Shown here: piece by piece, positions 24,006 through 34,012 of the stretch | Numbering within the stretch: position 1 is the first letter of the stretch | How the letters are laid out: the number at the start of each line of letters is the position of its first letter | Assembly: GCA_015179125.1 (NCBI GenBank) | Contig: WHVA01000067.1 | Coordinates: 248,001-312,000 of the forward strand | Length of the DNA: 64,000 bases | DNA from: Gautieria morchelliformis | Lineage: Eukaryota; Basidiomycota; Agaricomycetes; Gomphales; Gomphaceae | Reading direction: 5' to 3' | The notes under the pieces: model-generated | The model's input: only the letters and a program-made list of their open reading frames with translations | Database searches by the model: none | Told to the model about the DNA's origin: nothing | Translations under genes and position numbers: made by a program

Positions 24006-24889
24006 CCAGGAACCCACTGACCACACGGCCATGTCCCATAAAAAAGTTAAGTCTGGTTGCTCTTGGGATATGACTGAGCTAATACCAGATTTCTCTATTT
24101 TTTAGGGTGTCTTGTTCACTTCCCATCCCTGCATGGCTACCACCACCACATGCAATGATGCTGCTGCCACCACTAGCACCACCTCCATGTGCATCACCCC
24201 CACCTCCACATGTCCTGCATGTGCATGCAACGCTGCGGTCACCACCCATGCATGTTCGTGCGTGTGCATATGACACTGTGGTCACCTCCACCTCCACCGG
24301 ATGTGGATGGGACACAATTGCGGTTAGATGGTCACACCTCACACCAGAGACAATCTGCACACTCATGGTGCTCAAAAACCAGCTTTGTAAATAACTGATG
24401 ATGTTGTAGTATACTAATACTTACTACTAATGCTTACGGCCTTGGAAATATGAACTGTAAATGCTGTATATGGCCATTTTCTGGCCATACCGTAAGTACC
24501 ATGTGGTACTGACCCCTCTACTGCACAGCTTATATTCTCAATGAAGATTGACTATATGCACCAACATGCATTGAGTATCGCGGTGAGTGTCTTAGGAGTG
24601 GTCACATAGAAAGAAACTAACAATCTCTGCAGGATGACCAAATTCTGCACAGCTAGTCTGTTTCTGCTCTACTGCTGCATTCTTCATCCCTTCCATCTGC
24701 TTCTGCACAATCATTGCATGGGAGGATAATCAAAATGGTTATGTCATACAGCATATATGAGTATATAATAGACATTATAAGAGTATTAATAACAACATAT
24801 AGGAATATATAGTAGTATTTATAAGGAGAATAATAGATGTTATTAGATGATTCTGTATATATTTAAACATCTCGAAGATATATATACAT

Positions 24890-25075
24890 ATGAGAGAGTA
24901 TTAGACTACAAGATAGAGTAACAGATACTTGGACAGATACTTGTAACAGATATGAGTAGGAGTATTAGTATGAATAGTTATAATGAGAGAGTATTAGACT
25001 ACAATATGGAGTAATAGTAGTTGTCTAGATATTTGTAATATATATGACCAGGAGTACTAATATGAATAGTTATAA
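24890..25075. repeat. Tandem duplication, unit about 93 bp
   Basis: Two diverged units share GAGAGTATTAGACTACAA at the start and GAATAGTTATAATGA at the end. The sequence is AT-rich and non-coding. Confidence 0.6.
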
Positions 25076-25856
25076 TGATATAGTGTATATTCAAAGTGGG
25101 TAGAAAAATACGAAGAGGCGTAAAAATAAGAATCGGCGTTCTCGTCGGCGGAGTGGCCGCTCAGGGAGGGACAAAAGTAAATTTATTTATATCCCAACAA
25201 TAAGATTGGCATGTACTTTCACCCTCTTCTTTTCTATAATCTGAGACTAAAATGGGTGAAGCTACATGTAATAAAAAGTTGCGAGCATCTGCCATGCTCC
25301 ATGGCTTCTGTCTGCTCCTGCTCAATCATCGCTTCTGTCACCTCTTCCATCCTCTCCTGCTAATCATTGATTCATGTGCCTCCCACTGAACCACAGATGC
25401 TTGCAACATCCCATGTACCTATGGCAGCCCCCAGTGCACAGGGTAGGTTGATCTGTATCTGCCATGTTCTTACATTTTTGATTACTCGTCATATCCCACA
25501 GCTACAGTGGAGAATGGGCCTGTCAGGAAACCATGATCGCACTGTGTGCATGATCGCAGCGTGTGCATGATTGAAATGTGTGCATTATTGCAACCAGTGC
25601 ATGGTCATAGCCACCATCACACTGTGTGCACCCCAGTGTGATGTGTGATCAAGACCTCCAAGCCTCTCCTAGCCTTCAGCATCCTTCTGCCTTGTGTTAC
25701 AGTCATTCCCTTCCTGTTGCAGCCATCTCTGACACCATTCCTTTCTTATCTGTCCCTGTCCCTGTTATCGCCAGTGTGATCGCTTATGTAATTCGGGCAT
25801 TCATGCTAGCATGCCCACAGCTTATAGTTGTAGCTGGCTGGCAGAGGAGTTCCTGA

Positions 25857-25990
25857 AAGTTTTCTCTTTGGATTCCCCTTCATCAGATATGTCAATGTTG
25901 TGTATATAGTTCTCTATCTTCTTTGGATCCCCCTTCATCAGTTCGCTACTTGAGTGTAGAGCATCTGCCTAGGTTGCCCTTATAGGGCTG
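25857..25990 (+). repeat. Diverged LTR 3' end, related to Gypsy family A
   Basis: The order CTCTTTGGATTCCCCTTCATCAG, a second TTTGGATCCCCCTTCATCAG and GGTTGCCCTTATA copies the 3' end of the family A LTR (CTTTGGATTTCCCCTTGTCA twice, then GGTTGCCCTTACA). Identity is lower than among the other copies, so this is an older or sister family. Confidence 0.6.
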
Positions 25991-26004
25991 CTTTCATCCA
26001 TTGT

Positions 26005-27026
26005 GAAAGATGACATGGCAAGGTACTACAACCAACACTGAGTTCCAGCCCCAGAGTACCAAGTCAGAGACAAGGTATATTTGGATGCAAGTGACATCCG
26101 CACCACACACCCCTCACAGAAGCTTGCCCACCGCTACCTTGGCCCTTCACAGTGATGCGGGGGGTCAGATGGAATGTATACCTCCTCCGACTTCTGACAT
26201 CCATATCCTGCCTCCACCCCGTCTTCAATGTCATGAAGTTACTCCCAGCACTGGAGGATCCAATTCCAGGTCAGAAGGCTCATCCACCACCTCCGCTGGA
26301 AATTGTAGATGGGGAAGAGAATTATGTGGTGGAACGGATCCTAGATAGCCAGTTTATGCAAGGACAACTCCAATTACTCATGAAGTGGGAAGGATACGGG
26401 TATGAGGAGAATTCATGGGTCCCAGAGCAAGATGTCTCTGCTCTGGACAAACTCCAAGAGTTTTACAGGACACATGCTGGTGCCCCTCATTGAATCTGCT
26501 CACTGGCCTTCTAATCCCTCATGTCCTATGCTTCAAGGATGCAGCATGCTAGAGGGGGGTGATGTCAGGGGACTACCTGTTTTCCAGCTCTGACACCATC
26601 CCAACCAATTCTGACACCACCCTGATCCCTGCTCCTATTTCCGACTCTGATTCCAGTTCCACTTCTGGGAGAACTTTTCTGTTCACTTTGCCAATTGTGC
26701 TCTGACCTCCACCTTTGGAACAGTGTCAGAAATAAAGCAACTCATGTAGTATGGATCATCATCAAGGGTCAGTCAAGGGGCAGGGTGGTCAAGAATATGC
26801 AGGGTTGATGGCAAGTGCCGAGTGTTGTCCCTGGCTGTGGACTAGTGTAGTATAATATGGGCTCGCTTGACATTGGGGGTTCTTAGACTTTTCTCTTTGG
26901 ATTTTCTCTTATCAGGTGAGAATTCCCTCTCTTGTATATTCTGTTCATTTATTTAAGTACTTTGGATTTCCCCTTGTCAGTTGTGTAGTACTGTGATCTC
27001 CACAACTAGCTAGGGTTTCACTTACA
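26005..27026 (+). mobile_element. 5'-truncated Gypsy family A copy (integrase end, chromodomain, LTR)
   Basis: The copy starts inside the integrase C-terminal region (MARYYNQ, then VYLDASDIRTTHPSQKLAHR) and has frame breaks near 26040 and 26150. It continues through an open chromodomain frame with NYVVERILDSQFMQGQLQLL and the block EENSWVPEQDVSALDKLQEF. The polypurine tract AGAGGGGGG follows, then an LTR at 26563-27026. It corresponds to about 45050-46074 of the full-length copy. Confidence 0.85.
26563..27026 (+). repeat. LTR of the truncated family A copy
   Basis: Begins TGTCAGGGGAC and ends CTTACA, 464 bp. It is clearly homologous to the LTRs at 38304, 39840 and 45600 but more diverged; for example it has CTACCTG where the others have CACCCTG. 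The right flank GCTGG begins LINE-like sequence. Confidence 0.8.
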
Positions 27027-27103
27027 GCTGGCATGCCTAGCGTATGCTGTGGAAGGCATCAAAGGGTCTATCCTGTGCATGACCTTGGCTCAGGGTAACC
27101 TGG
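27027..27103 (-). mobile_element. LINE fragment, part 2 (downstream of RNase H)
   Basis: On the minus strand this continues the reading of the LINE part at 31683-31960. After removal of the solo LTR it gives AKVMHRIDPLMPSTAYA, a block of the usual RID..LPS type that follows RNase H in fungal LINEs. It is cut at 27026 by the family A LTR. Confidence 0.6.
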
Positions 27104-28117
27104 CAAAGTGTCATGACTCGTTTATTTCTTGTGTCCAGTAACTCCATCCTGTCATGACGTGTTTATTTCCTATACCCAGTAGCTCTGTCCTTCCCTTCAT
27201 CACTCCACCTCTATGTTCACTCTGATCACCCTTTGCCAAGTTCACCAAACGATCTTGGCTACTCGTGTCACTCGCCATGGCCACGCCATCAAAGCACGAT
27301 CAACGTCCTGCAACTGGCTTGATGGTCCATCACTGGCCCTCATACCTACTCAGCTCAACCCCCTTTTGGATGTTCCTATGGCTGGATTGTCACGACCTGT
27401 GTATCTCTTGCACCCAGCTATCCCTGTTTTCCCTTTCACCACTCCTCCTTCACGTTCGCCCGACTTCGCCCTGCCATCTGACCACACCTCATCTATGATC
27501 GATGCATTCAGCCTTTGCCACATTCGCCAAATGACCATTCACTGCTCGCATCATTCGCCAGCAGGCACGCCATCAAACACGATCGACATCCTCTACCCGG
27601 TATGATGGTTCATCACTGGCCCCATCATCTTCCCAACGCAACCCCTTTAGGTGTTCATATGGCCAGCATGCATTCGCGGGACACCCTAACTGTAGATTGT
27701 GTGGGATCAGCCCAGCAGACGAAGAGTCTGTGCAGGGTAACATATATGCAGGTCTCAAGGTGTGTTTTCGTACATAGGTGCCTTCATCGCCTTTTCTCCC
27801 CGTCGTTTCACATTGGCACTCCTCCTTGGTTCTATTGTATACGTGTTTCATCTTTTCTGTATCCTGACTGCGCACCACTATCCAACCCTGACTCACAACG
27901 GCCTCTTTCCTATTCGCTAGCATCATATGAGCATTCGGGATAACTAGTCTACATTTGCATGTATATTCCCCAGTTCAATTATCATACATCTATCTTGTGC
28001 AAAACTTGACCTCACTGTGACCATCGTCTTGAGCCCTCTCCTATAGATTTCTATCTTCAACAAGAGGAGGACTTAAGAACCACTGGTGAGTTTTCATACT
28101 TTACCTTCGTTACCCTA

Positions 28118-31100
28118 CAGTGTTCGACGGCACTTTTCGGCAACTCGCGAGTGCCATTCTGAAAAAGCTTTCTTCCTCTGGAAAACAGCCATTATTTAGA
28201 ATATAAGTAGTGGAACAGATAGGTAATTGGTACTTCTTCATTGTGAACTGAGCAGTTTTCTGATATCTTAAAATTTGCAAAATATTTACCAAAAATGTGA
28301 TGGGGTTATATTAAAAGTGCCCTAGGGCACTGTAGAAGCACCAGGAAGCGCCAGACCTATCTCTAAAGCCTTCAGGATATCTCCAATAGCTCCAATATGA
28401 CGGTGGGATTTGTAAATCTTAACTGCAAAGGCAGCCTGTTGCATATTTAACCCTTTTCTTCTCACAGTTGTTAGAATTACTGTAATATAATAATTGAAAA
28501 TATACTTACTCATATGCATCCATATACCTCCATGTTTTGCGAAAGAACTTGCGAATAAGTTTGACATCAACCGAGTCAAGTATTTCTGGCACAAGTTTTT
28601 GAGCTGTCGCAAATTTGCAGTCTGATACAGCCCGGTACTCTACAGATACTTTGTTGTGGGTATGTCATATATGCCAGTCAAAGAACACATACTGTGTTTC
28701 GCCCATCCCCAATACATTTCGATAGGATCAAGCTTGCAATGAAACTTCGGTAGAAACATACAGATGTGCCCCTGTTTTTCGATGTATTCTTGTATTAAGG
28801 GCTTCTGGTCAATGAAGTCCTTTTGCTGTGACAAGGCACATGTAGCACAACAGAGATTGCTCTCGGACTCATGCACATCTGATGTGCTGTCATCAACAGC
28901 GGCCTTGCCCTCTGCTTGTTCAACAGCTGCAACTCGGGCAAGTCTGTCTTTTTCTGCTTGTGATGCTTTGCAGGTAGCACAGACATTCTTAACCTTTGTC
29001 TCTCTACCAGCTCTCTCACAGAGAGCATCCCAAACTGAGGTCCGTTCTTTGATAGTTGCTTGGATCCCCTTTGCCTTCCCACGAAGTGCCGGATCTGATT
29101 CATCATCATCATAAACCAACCTTTGGATCTGTCCATGAGTGTCAGGTTGTCCTGCTTTGGGGGGTGGGTTAACAAGAGGAATAACTGTGCCATGTAATAC
29201 CCTTTGCTTGCCACCATATTTTATATCCATGTTCCGGACATTGAGCGCATTGTTGGCAAAGGCTTCATGAGCTGATGAGCAGTCAAAAATCCAGATGCCA
29301 ATTGCACCTAGATTGAGATACTCAAACACTGAGATTGCCGCTTGTATTTGCTGTAATAACTGAGCATTGTCCCACCAAGGATCACCATTTTCCCCTGGGT
29401 GGATGACTTTCCTTGCGTTTCTAACTGAGAGACATTGCTGTTCAGGCAACTGCAGCTGGTGTTCCCACTGCTTGTCAGTGAGGGTGAGCTGCCCTGTGGT
29501 CTCCAGGATAAAGTCTGACACATGGACCGACCGACCATTGCCTTTCTTGCACAGCGGTTGCTGTCCTTCGGTAAGCCAGTTATGCCGACACTGTCCATTG
29601 GTAGCAACTGACATCTCGTCATTATTGATTGCAACATGAAGCTTCTCATGCACTTCGATTTTTAGCATGCTCCAATCTAACATGTCAGGAGCGATGATAG
29701 GCATGAGACTGGACAGCATATGTCAGTATAAACATGGAATGTATCACAGGGTACATACTGTCGGTACTTTGCCAGTTTATTTAAAAAGACTTCTCTTGAT
29801 TTTATAACATCAGGCCTCTTGTGCCCATCAATATAAAGACCTTTCTTCACTTCGCGGCTTTGATACCCCAGCCTTATCAGCCACCGTTCAGCTGTCTGGA
29901 GTGAAATAGTGGATCGCTTCCCAATAATTGCAAGTGATGGTAAAATTACTGTATTGATGTGCCACATAAAAGTTGCAGGCCTAACTTCATCCAGGTTGAG
30001 TGCTGCAAGGTATTCTCACACACCTTGGAGGATAGCCTCGTTATCCAAGAGCGTCAGATGTTCATGTTTTGCCTGCTTCTTGGGTACAGGAAGTGCATGA
30101 TGGGTAAGAACATGACCCTCAAGTTCACGTATCTTACGTGCAAAGTAAGGCCCTTTCCCCATTTGGCGGGCCACATTGAGGCTCGCACTGAGAGTTGGCC
30201 ATTTGCAATGTGGATTCGCATAATAGTGAGCTCAGAGCTTTACAAAATGAGTTAGAGCAGTGAGTGGCATCAGTGCCTTCACTGCGCGAGGTGTCCAACA
30301 CTTCCTGGCATCACTGAGCAGTGTCTGAACAATGTTCAGAATATTTGATGGCGCTGCACAATAATCAGCATCCTCATTAACCCACCGCCAAGCCTCAGCA
30401 AGGGCCGGATCATTCAACAGCTCCTGTCCCAACTGAGCAAGAACACCTTCAGATGGTGCATCCATGAGGAGTGTCACATCGTCGTCTTCTAACGATTCAG
30501 GGCTAAGGATCAAGTCCTCACAGTCGCCATCCAAGGCAGCCTGGAGCTCATCGGCCCAAATTCCATTTGTTTCATCCCACAATGCATAATCATAGCCTTA
30601 TCTAGATCATGGTCAATGATTACCACATCAAGTTCTGGCTGAGTTTGTGCATGAGATGGATGGTGCCGCTTCAGTGGTGGTTTCTGCCAAAATCAGTAGA
30701 TATTGTGCAAGAATAATAAATGTATAATCTGACCTACCTGAAATAATTTAGCAAACCCCTCACTGTCGCAATCTTGAACAGATGCAGCCCTATCTACTCC
30801 TAGCTTCCTTTTCCAGCAAGCTGTTCGCTCCGAATTACCAGTATAGATGATGGGTCGCTTGCCTTGTCATTTCTGTAACAAAATAATATTCAGTTACTTG
30901 AGGACAGAAAATGATAGATGCACGAACCAGGTGTGGTTCAACTTGCAAGCGGTTCAACCGTGCAGTCCGTGGTTTAAAGACATCATATAGCTTTGACAAT
31001 GCCTCACACACACACTGTTATCAGAGTTTGTTCCACCATCCTTGGAGTGGTTGTCCTCTGAAGTCAGACCATCCTTCAAAGTCTGGTTGTCGTTGGAAGG

Positions 31101-31415
31101 CTGGTCCTCCTCTGACTCTGGGGTAAAATCAGTATCCACCAAGTCAACCTGTCTGGCCTTCTTGGTAAATCGAGACCCGGTGAGAGAACGCTGATTGCAT
31201 GCATGTGTGGCTGACTTCCTTGCATGGGGCATGGTTGCTTGCTACTGCACTGTATAAATTTGGAAATCTCCCCAAAATTTGGCAGCGGGCACTTATTTAC
31301 AAAATTTGGTGTGAACGGCGCATTTAGCTACTTTCACGCCTAAAATACAAGTACAGGCAAAATGACAGAGTATTTGGTCCCACCGTGAGTGGATGAAAAG
31401 TAGTGTCGAACACTG
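28118..31415 (-). mobile_element. Tc1/mariner-like DNA transposon with TA duplication
   Basis: The ends are imperfect inverted repeats: CAGTGTTCGACGGCACTTTTC on the left, and CAGTGTTCGACACTACTTTTC read inwards from the right. TA precedes and follows the element (28116-28117 and 31416-31417). The flanks join to restore the LTR sequence GTTACC-TA-GTCTTC found uninterrupted, in close form, at about 2270 and on the other strand near 870. The element is 3,298 bp and carries one transposase gene on the minus strand. Confidence 0.88.
28640..31232 (-). CDS. DDE transposase, IS630/Tc1/mariner-like, several exons or frame breaks
   Basis: The enzyme would cut and paste the surrounding element. Read on the minus strand, blocks occur in the order expected for this fungal family: an N-terminus MPHARKSATHACNQRS (31232), a basic block IIYTGNSERTAWKRKLG (about 30820), an acidic helix region (30582-30232), LQTAERWLIRLGYQSREVKK with YIDGHKRPDV (about 29870), then a long frame from 29719 to 28640. 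That frame holds the second catalytic D in WIFDCSSAH and the E in LDPIEMYWGWAKH. A Cys-rich insertion (CATCKASQ, CCATCAL) lies between them. I did not resolve all introns, so whether the gene is intact is open. Family assignment follows the D/E motifs, the TA target and the inverted repeats. Confidence 0.75.
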
Positions 31416-31682
31416 TAGTCTTCATATTATTATCTATGCTGTCGGTGAAGGGCTCCGAAGGAGCACCTTCGCCGGCGAAAGGATTGTTGCTACTTAAACA
31501 ACCTTTCCATGACACCTTGCATGTTACATCGTCAAGTATCACAGGCTACTTCGCTACGACTGTAGATAGGGCGAGCTCCGTTCGGGCAGCCCTCTTATCT
31601 TCTGAACATTTATTGGTCCACCTTATTCACTGTGTTCACTAATACATGTTATTAACGCCTGAAAACCAATCTTGACACAAAG

Positions 31683-31960
31683 GTGGCTTTGGCCTCTCTC
31701 CATATGCTCTGCTGGTATCTTTGAAGTTCTACTGCCCTGCTCTTCAGTAGGGTTCACCTGCACTTGATGGGGATTAGCCTCTCCTTGCTTGACTCTCCTC
31801 TTGCCACTCTTCTGGCCTCCTTGTCTGCTCTCTCATTCTCTGGTATCCCCTCATGTCCCAGAACCCACCTCATTACCACCTTCACTATCTATTTCTCTAT
31901 TATCCATTGTAAACTCTCTGACATTTATTTATTTTCTCTTGCCCCTACAATAATTTCACT
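31683..31960 (-). mobile_element. LINE fragment, part 1 (RNase H domain)
   Basis: The minus strand encodes MRWVLGHEGIPENERADKEA, the typical end of a LINE RNase H domain, where GHxGxxxNExAD is conserved. It continues to IWREAKAT and is then cut by the solo LTR; the rest is found at 27103-27027. A stop within the frame (after LIPIKCR) shows that the copy is dead. The upstream RT is not in the window. Confidence 0.68.
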
Positions 31961-31979
31961 TTGAGGCTCTTGGGGATAT

Positions 31980-32220
31980 GCTATGTATGGGGGACATGCT
32001 ACAAACAAGGTACCTGCTATGCACACTATACTTGGGTGACACACTACACATGGGAGACACACTACACATGGGGGACACACTACACATTGAGGACACATTA
32101 TGCGTGGGATACACTATGCATGGGGGACACACTATGCATGGGGACATGCTACACACACTGTACTTCGGGGACACACTGCACTCAGGGGACACATGCCATA
32201 CATAGGGACATGCTACCCAT
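31980..32220. repeat. Minisatellite, units of about 20 bp
   Basis: About ten degenerate units of the form ACACTACACATGGGGGAC follow each other. The sequence is low complexity, so the open frames on both strands should not be read as genes. Confidence 0.8.
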
Positions 32221-32249
32221 GAGGGGCACACAGACATGGGAGAAATGTG

Positions 32250-33379
32250 TAGTGATGGGCATGGCCTGGCCCAGGCCGTGGGCCAAGCCAGGCCGAGCCG
32301 CCAATAGGCCAGGCCAAAGCCGTCGGCGCAGCCGGCTCCATGGCCCGGCTCAGGTTTTGCCAGGCCAAAGCCGAGCCAGGAAGCCGTGGCCTGGCGAGCG
32401 CCTAAATACAAGATCTTCGGTCACAAAAAAGGATATGTCTGCTCTGATACTGGCAGCGAATATAATTTTTTTCGATGATAGCGTAGTTACAGTCTCCTTA
32501 TCCCTTACTCTTTACCCCACTTGCTATGCCCCACCCTCGCATCGCTGATTCTGATAGCGAAATTGAGGCAGTTAACGGCGCCGACAGTCACAAGCACCAG
32601 ACATATGGTGAAACCCAGTGCGGCGTTGCGTGATCGTTAGGATCCCCTAACGATCAAAAATGTCCCGCTCATGCTGCTTCTCCTCCGCGCGCGTGACACC
32701 TCGAGCTTCTTCCTAATCGCTGCGCACTCCCTCTCGCGCTCCTCGCCAGTCTTCTCGTTCTCGCCTTCGCCGCGCTCCCCGTCCTCCTCGTCCACACTGG
32801 ACGCGTCGATGTCCATGCCCGCGCCTGCAGCGCCCAGCTAGCCGCGCGTCGCCGCGCTCCACAGTGCTAATCCGCACGCGCTTCATCTGCCTGCCGTCCG
32901 CGTCCCCACGCTCGGCCTCTGCGACCCCAGCAGCTCGTGGCCCGTTCCCGGCGCTCCGTGCGTCGCGGATGCGCACTGTCCGGACCGTGGGGTTGTGCTC
33001 TGCGTGATGGGCCCGGGCATGCGTCGCAGTCACAAGCACCGGACGTGTGGTGAAACCCAGTGCGGCGTTGCATGATCCCCTAAATGTGACCCGGCAACGC
33101 ATCAAGAAGACAGGTGCAGGAGACAAAACAGCCCCGATGATATCATTGACAATGAGGAGGAGCTTGAATACCTTTTGGTACGCTACATACAATATATGAA
33201 TGATATCTTGTCTACAAGGCTATTCCCCCACCAACAGGCCATGGCCCAAGCCAAGGCCAAGCCGGAGCCGAGCCAGGCCAAGTGCTAATGGCCTGGCTCA
33301 GGTTTTTAGCAAGCCAAAGCCGGGGCGAGCCGGGCCAAAGCCACGGCTTTCAGGCCAAGCCAGGCCGTGCCCATCACTA
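32250..33379. mobile_element. hAT-type element with 8-bp TSD GAAATGTG
   Basis: The left end reads TAGTGATGGGCATGGCCTGG and the right end read inwards is TAGTGATGGGCACGGCCTGG. GAAATGTG stands at 32242-32249 and at 33380-33387; an 8-bp duplication is the hAT signature. Inverted repeats extend for more than 100 bp as GGCC/GAGCC-rich sequence. No complete transposase is seen; MPHPRIADSDSEIEAVNGAD (from 32526) may be the remnant of its start. The middle (about 32640-33025) is a GC-rich block bordered by two copies of a block containing GGTGAAACCCAGTGCGGCGT, so it was probably gained by insertion or duplication. Confidence 0.85.
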
Positions 33380-33387
33380 GAAATGTG

Positions 33388-34012
33388 TAGAGACATTACC
33401 TACCCTGATGTGTTACTTAGAGCTACTTTCAATTGCAATAAGATGTGTTTTACATATCCAAATGATTTATTTATCCGAATCAGTTTTATTTATCCCAAGT
33501 TTTATTTACCCAATGCGTTTGACCTTACCGATGTGTTTGACCTAACCCCCAGGCGAAGCATAGGTATCCACCCTAGTGGTGGTCCCAGCGCATCCAGGCT
33601 TATCCCATGGGTCTCCGGCGGTCTCAGGGCATCCAGGCTCATCCTACAGGTCCCCAGTCCCTACCTAGCTATGCCACATCCAGGCCTATCCCAGCGCACA
33701 GGACAGAGGCATGGTAGGAATAGACTTGCGATATGCAGTATTTTTACTTGGACAGTTTTTTATGTTCCAGTATCTAGAGGCACTAACTGGAACAGAGTTC
33801 ATGTTCTTTAGGGGAGGAGAACAAAACATTTAATATTATATATGAAGAGGTGTTGCTAAAGCCTGACTAAATATGTATTTTTATTTGTATTTACTGCAAT
33901 ATACACAAAATATGTGGTTTCATTCCACCAAATAATTCTTTAATACTATTAACTACCAATGTGTGATGTTAACCTTAACTAACCCCATGTGAAGCACGGG
34001 TCTAATGGCTAG
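33388..34012 (+). mobile_element. Region with two Helitron-like 3' ends
   Basis: Two sites 436 bases apart have the form AACCCC...GAAGCA..GGT followed by about ten bases and CTAG before T: CTAG at 33573-33576 and at 34009-34012. At the second, ACCC/GGGT and GTG/CAC can pair into a short hairpin, as at Helitron 3' ends. No Rep/helicase gene and no clear 5' TC end were found. Direct repeats of GCATCCAGGCTxATCC lie between the two. The call rests only on the terminal motif. Confidence 0.4.

Larger units (their letters stand above)
23207..25856. other. AT-rich stretch without genes
   Basis: No supported coding region. It contains a strong hairpin (23961-24005) and a two-copy tandem repeat (about 24890-25075). 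A CAC/CCA-rich low-complexity tract lies near 24120-24300. A GC-rich block at about 25130-25165 stands out against AT-rich flanks but matches nothing I know. Confidence 0.4.
27109..31677 (+). mobile_element. Solo LTR with perfect TSD CAAAG, interrupted by a DNA transposon
   Basis: The LTR begins TGTCATGACTCG (27109) and ends CCAATCTTGACA (31677). CAAAG stands at 27104-27108 and again at 31678-31682, which fixes both borders. Without the transposon at 28118-31415 and one copy of TA, the LTR is 1,269 bp and follows copy C (1307-2578) throughout. It sits inside LINE sequence. The motif TGTCATGACxxGTTTATTTC occurs twice at its left end (27109 and about 27152). Confidence 0.88.

Noticed and set aside
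23594..24398. Frames of about 100 codons in the CAC-rich stretch
   Set aside because: Low-complexity composition and no conserved pattern.
31956..32548. Open frames of 151 and 195 codons over the minisatellite
   Set aside because: Tandem units without stops give long frames by chance; the translation is low complexity.
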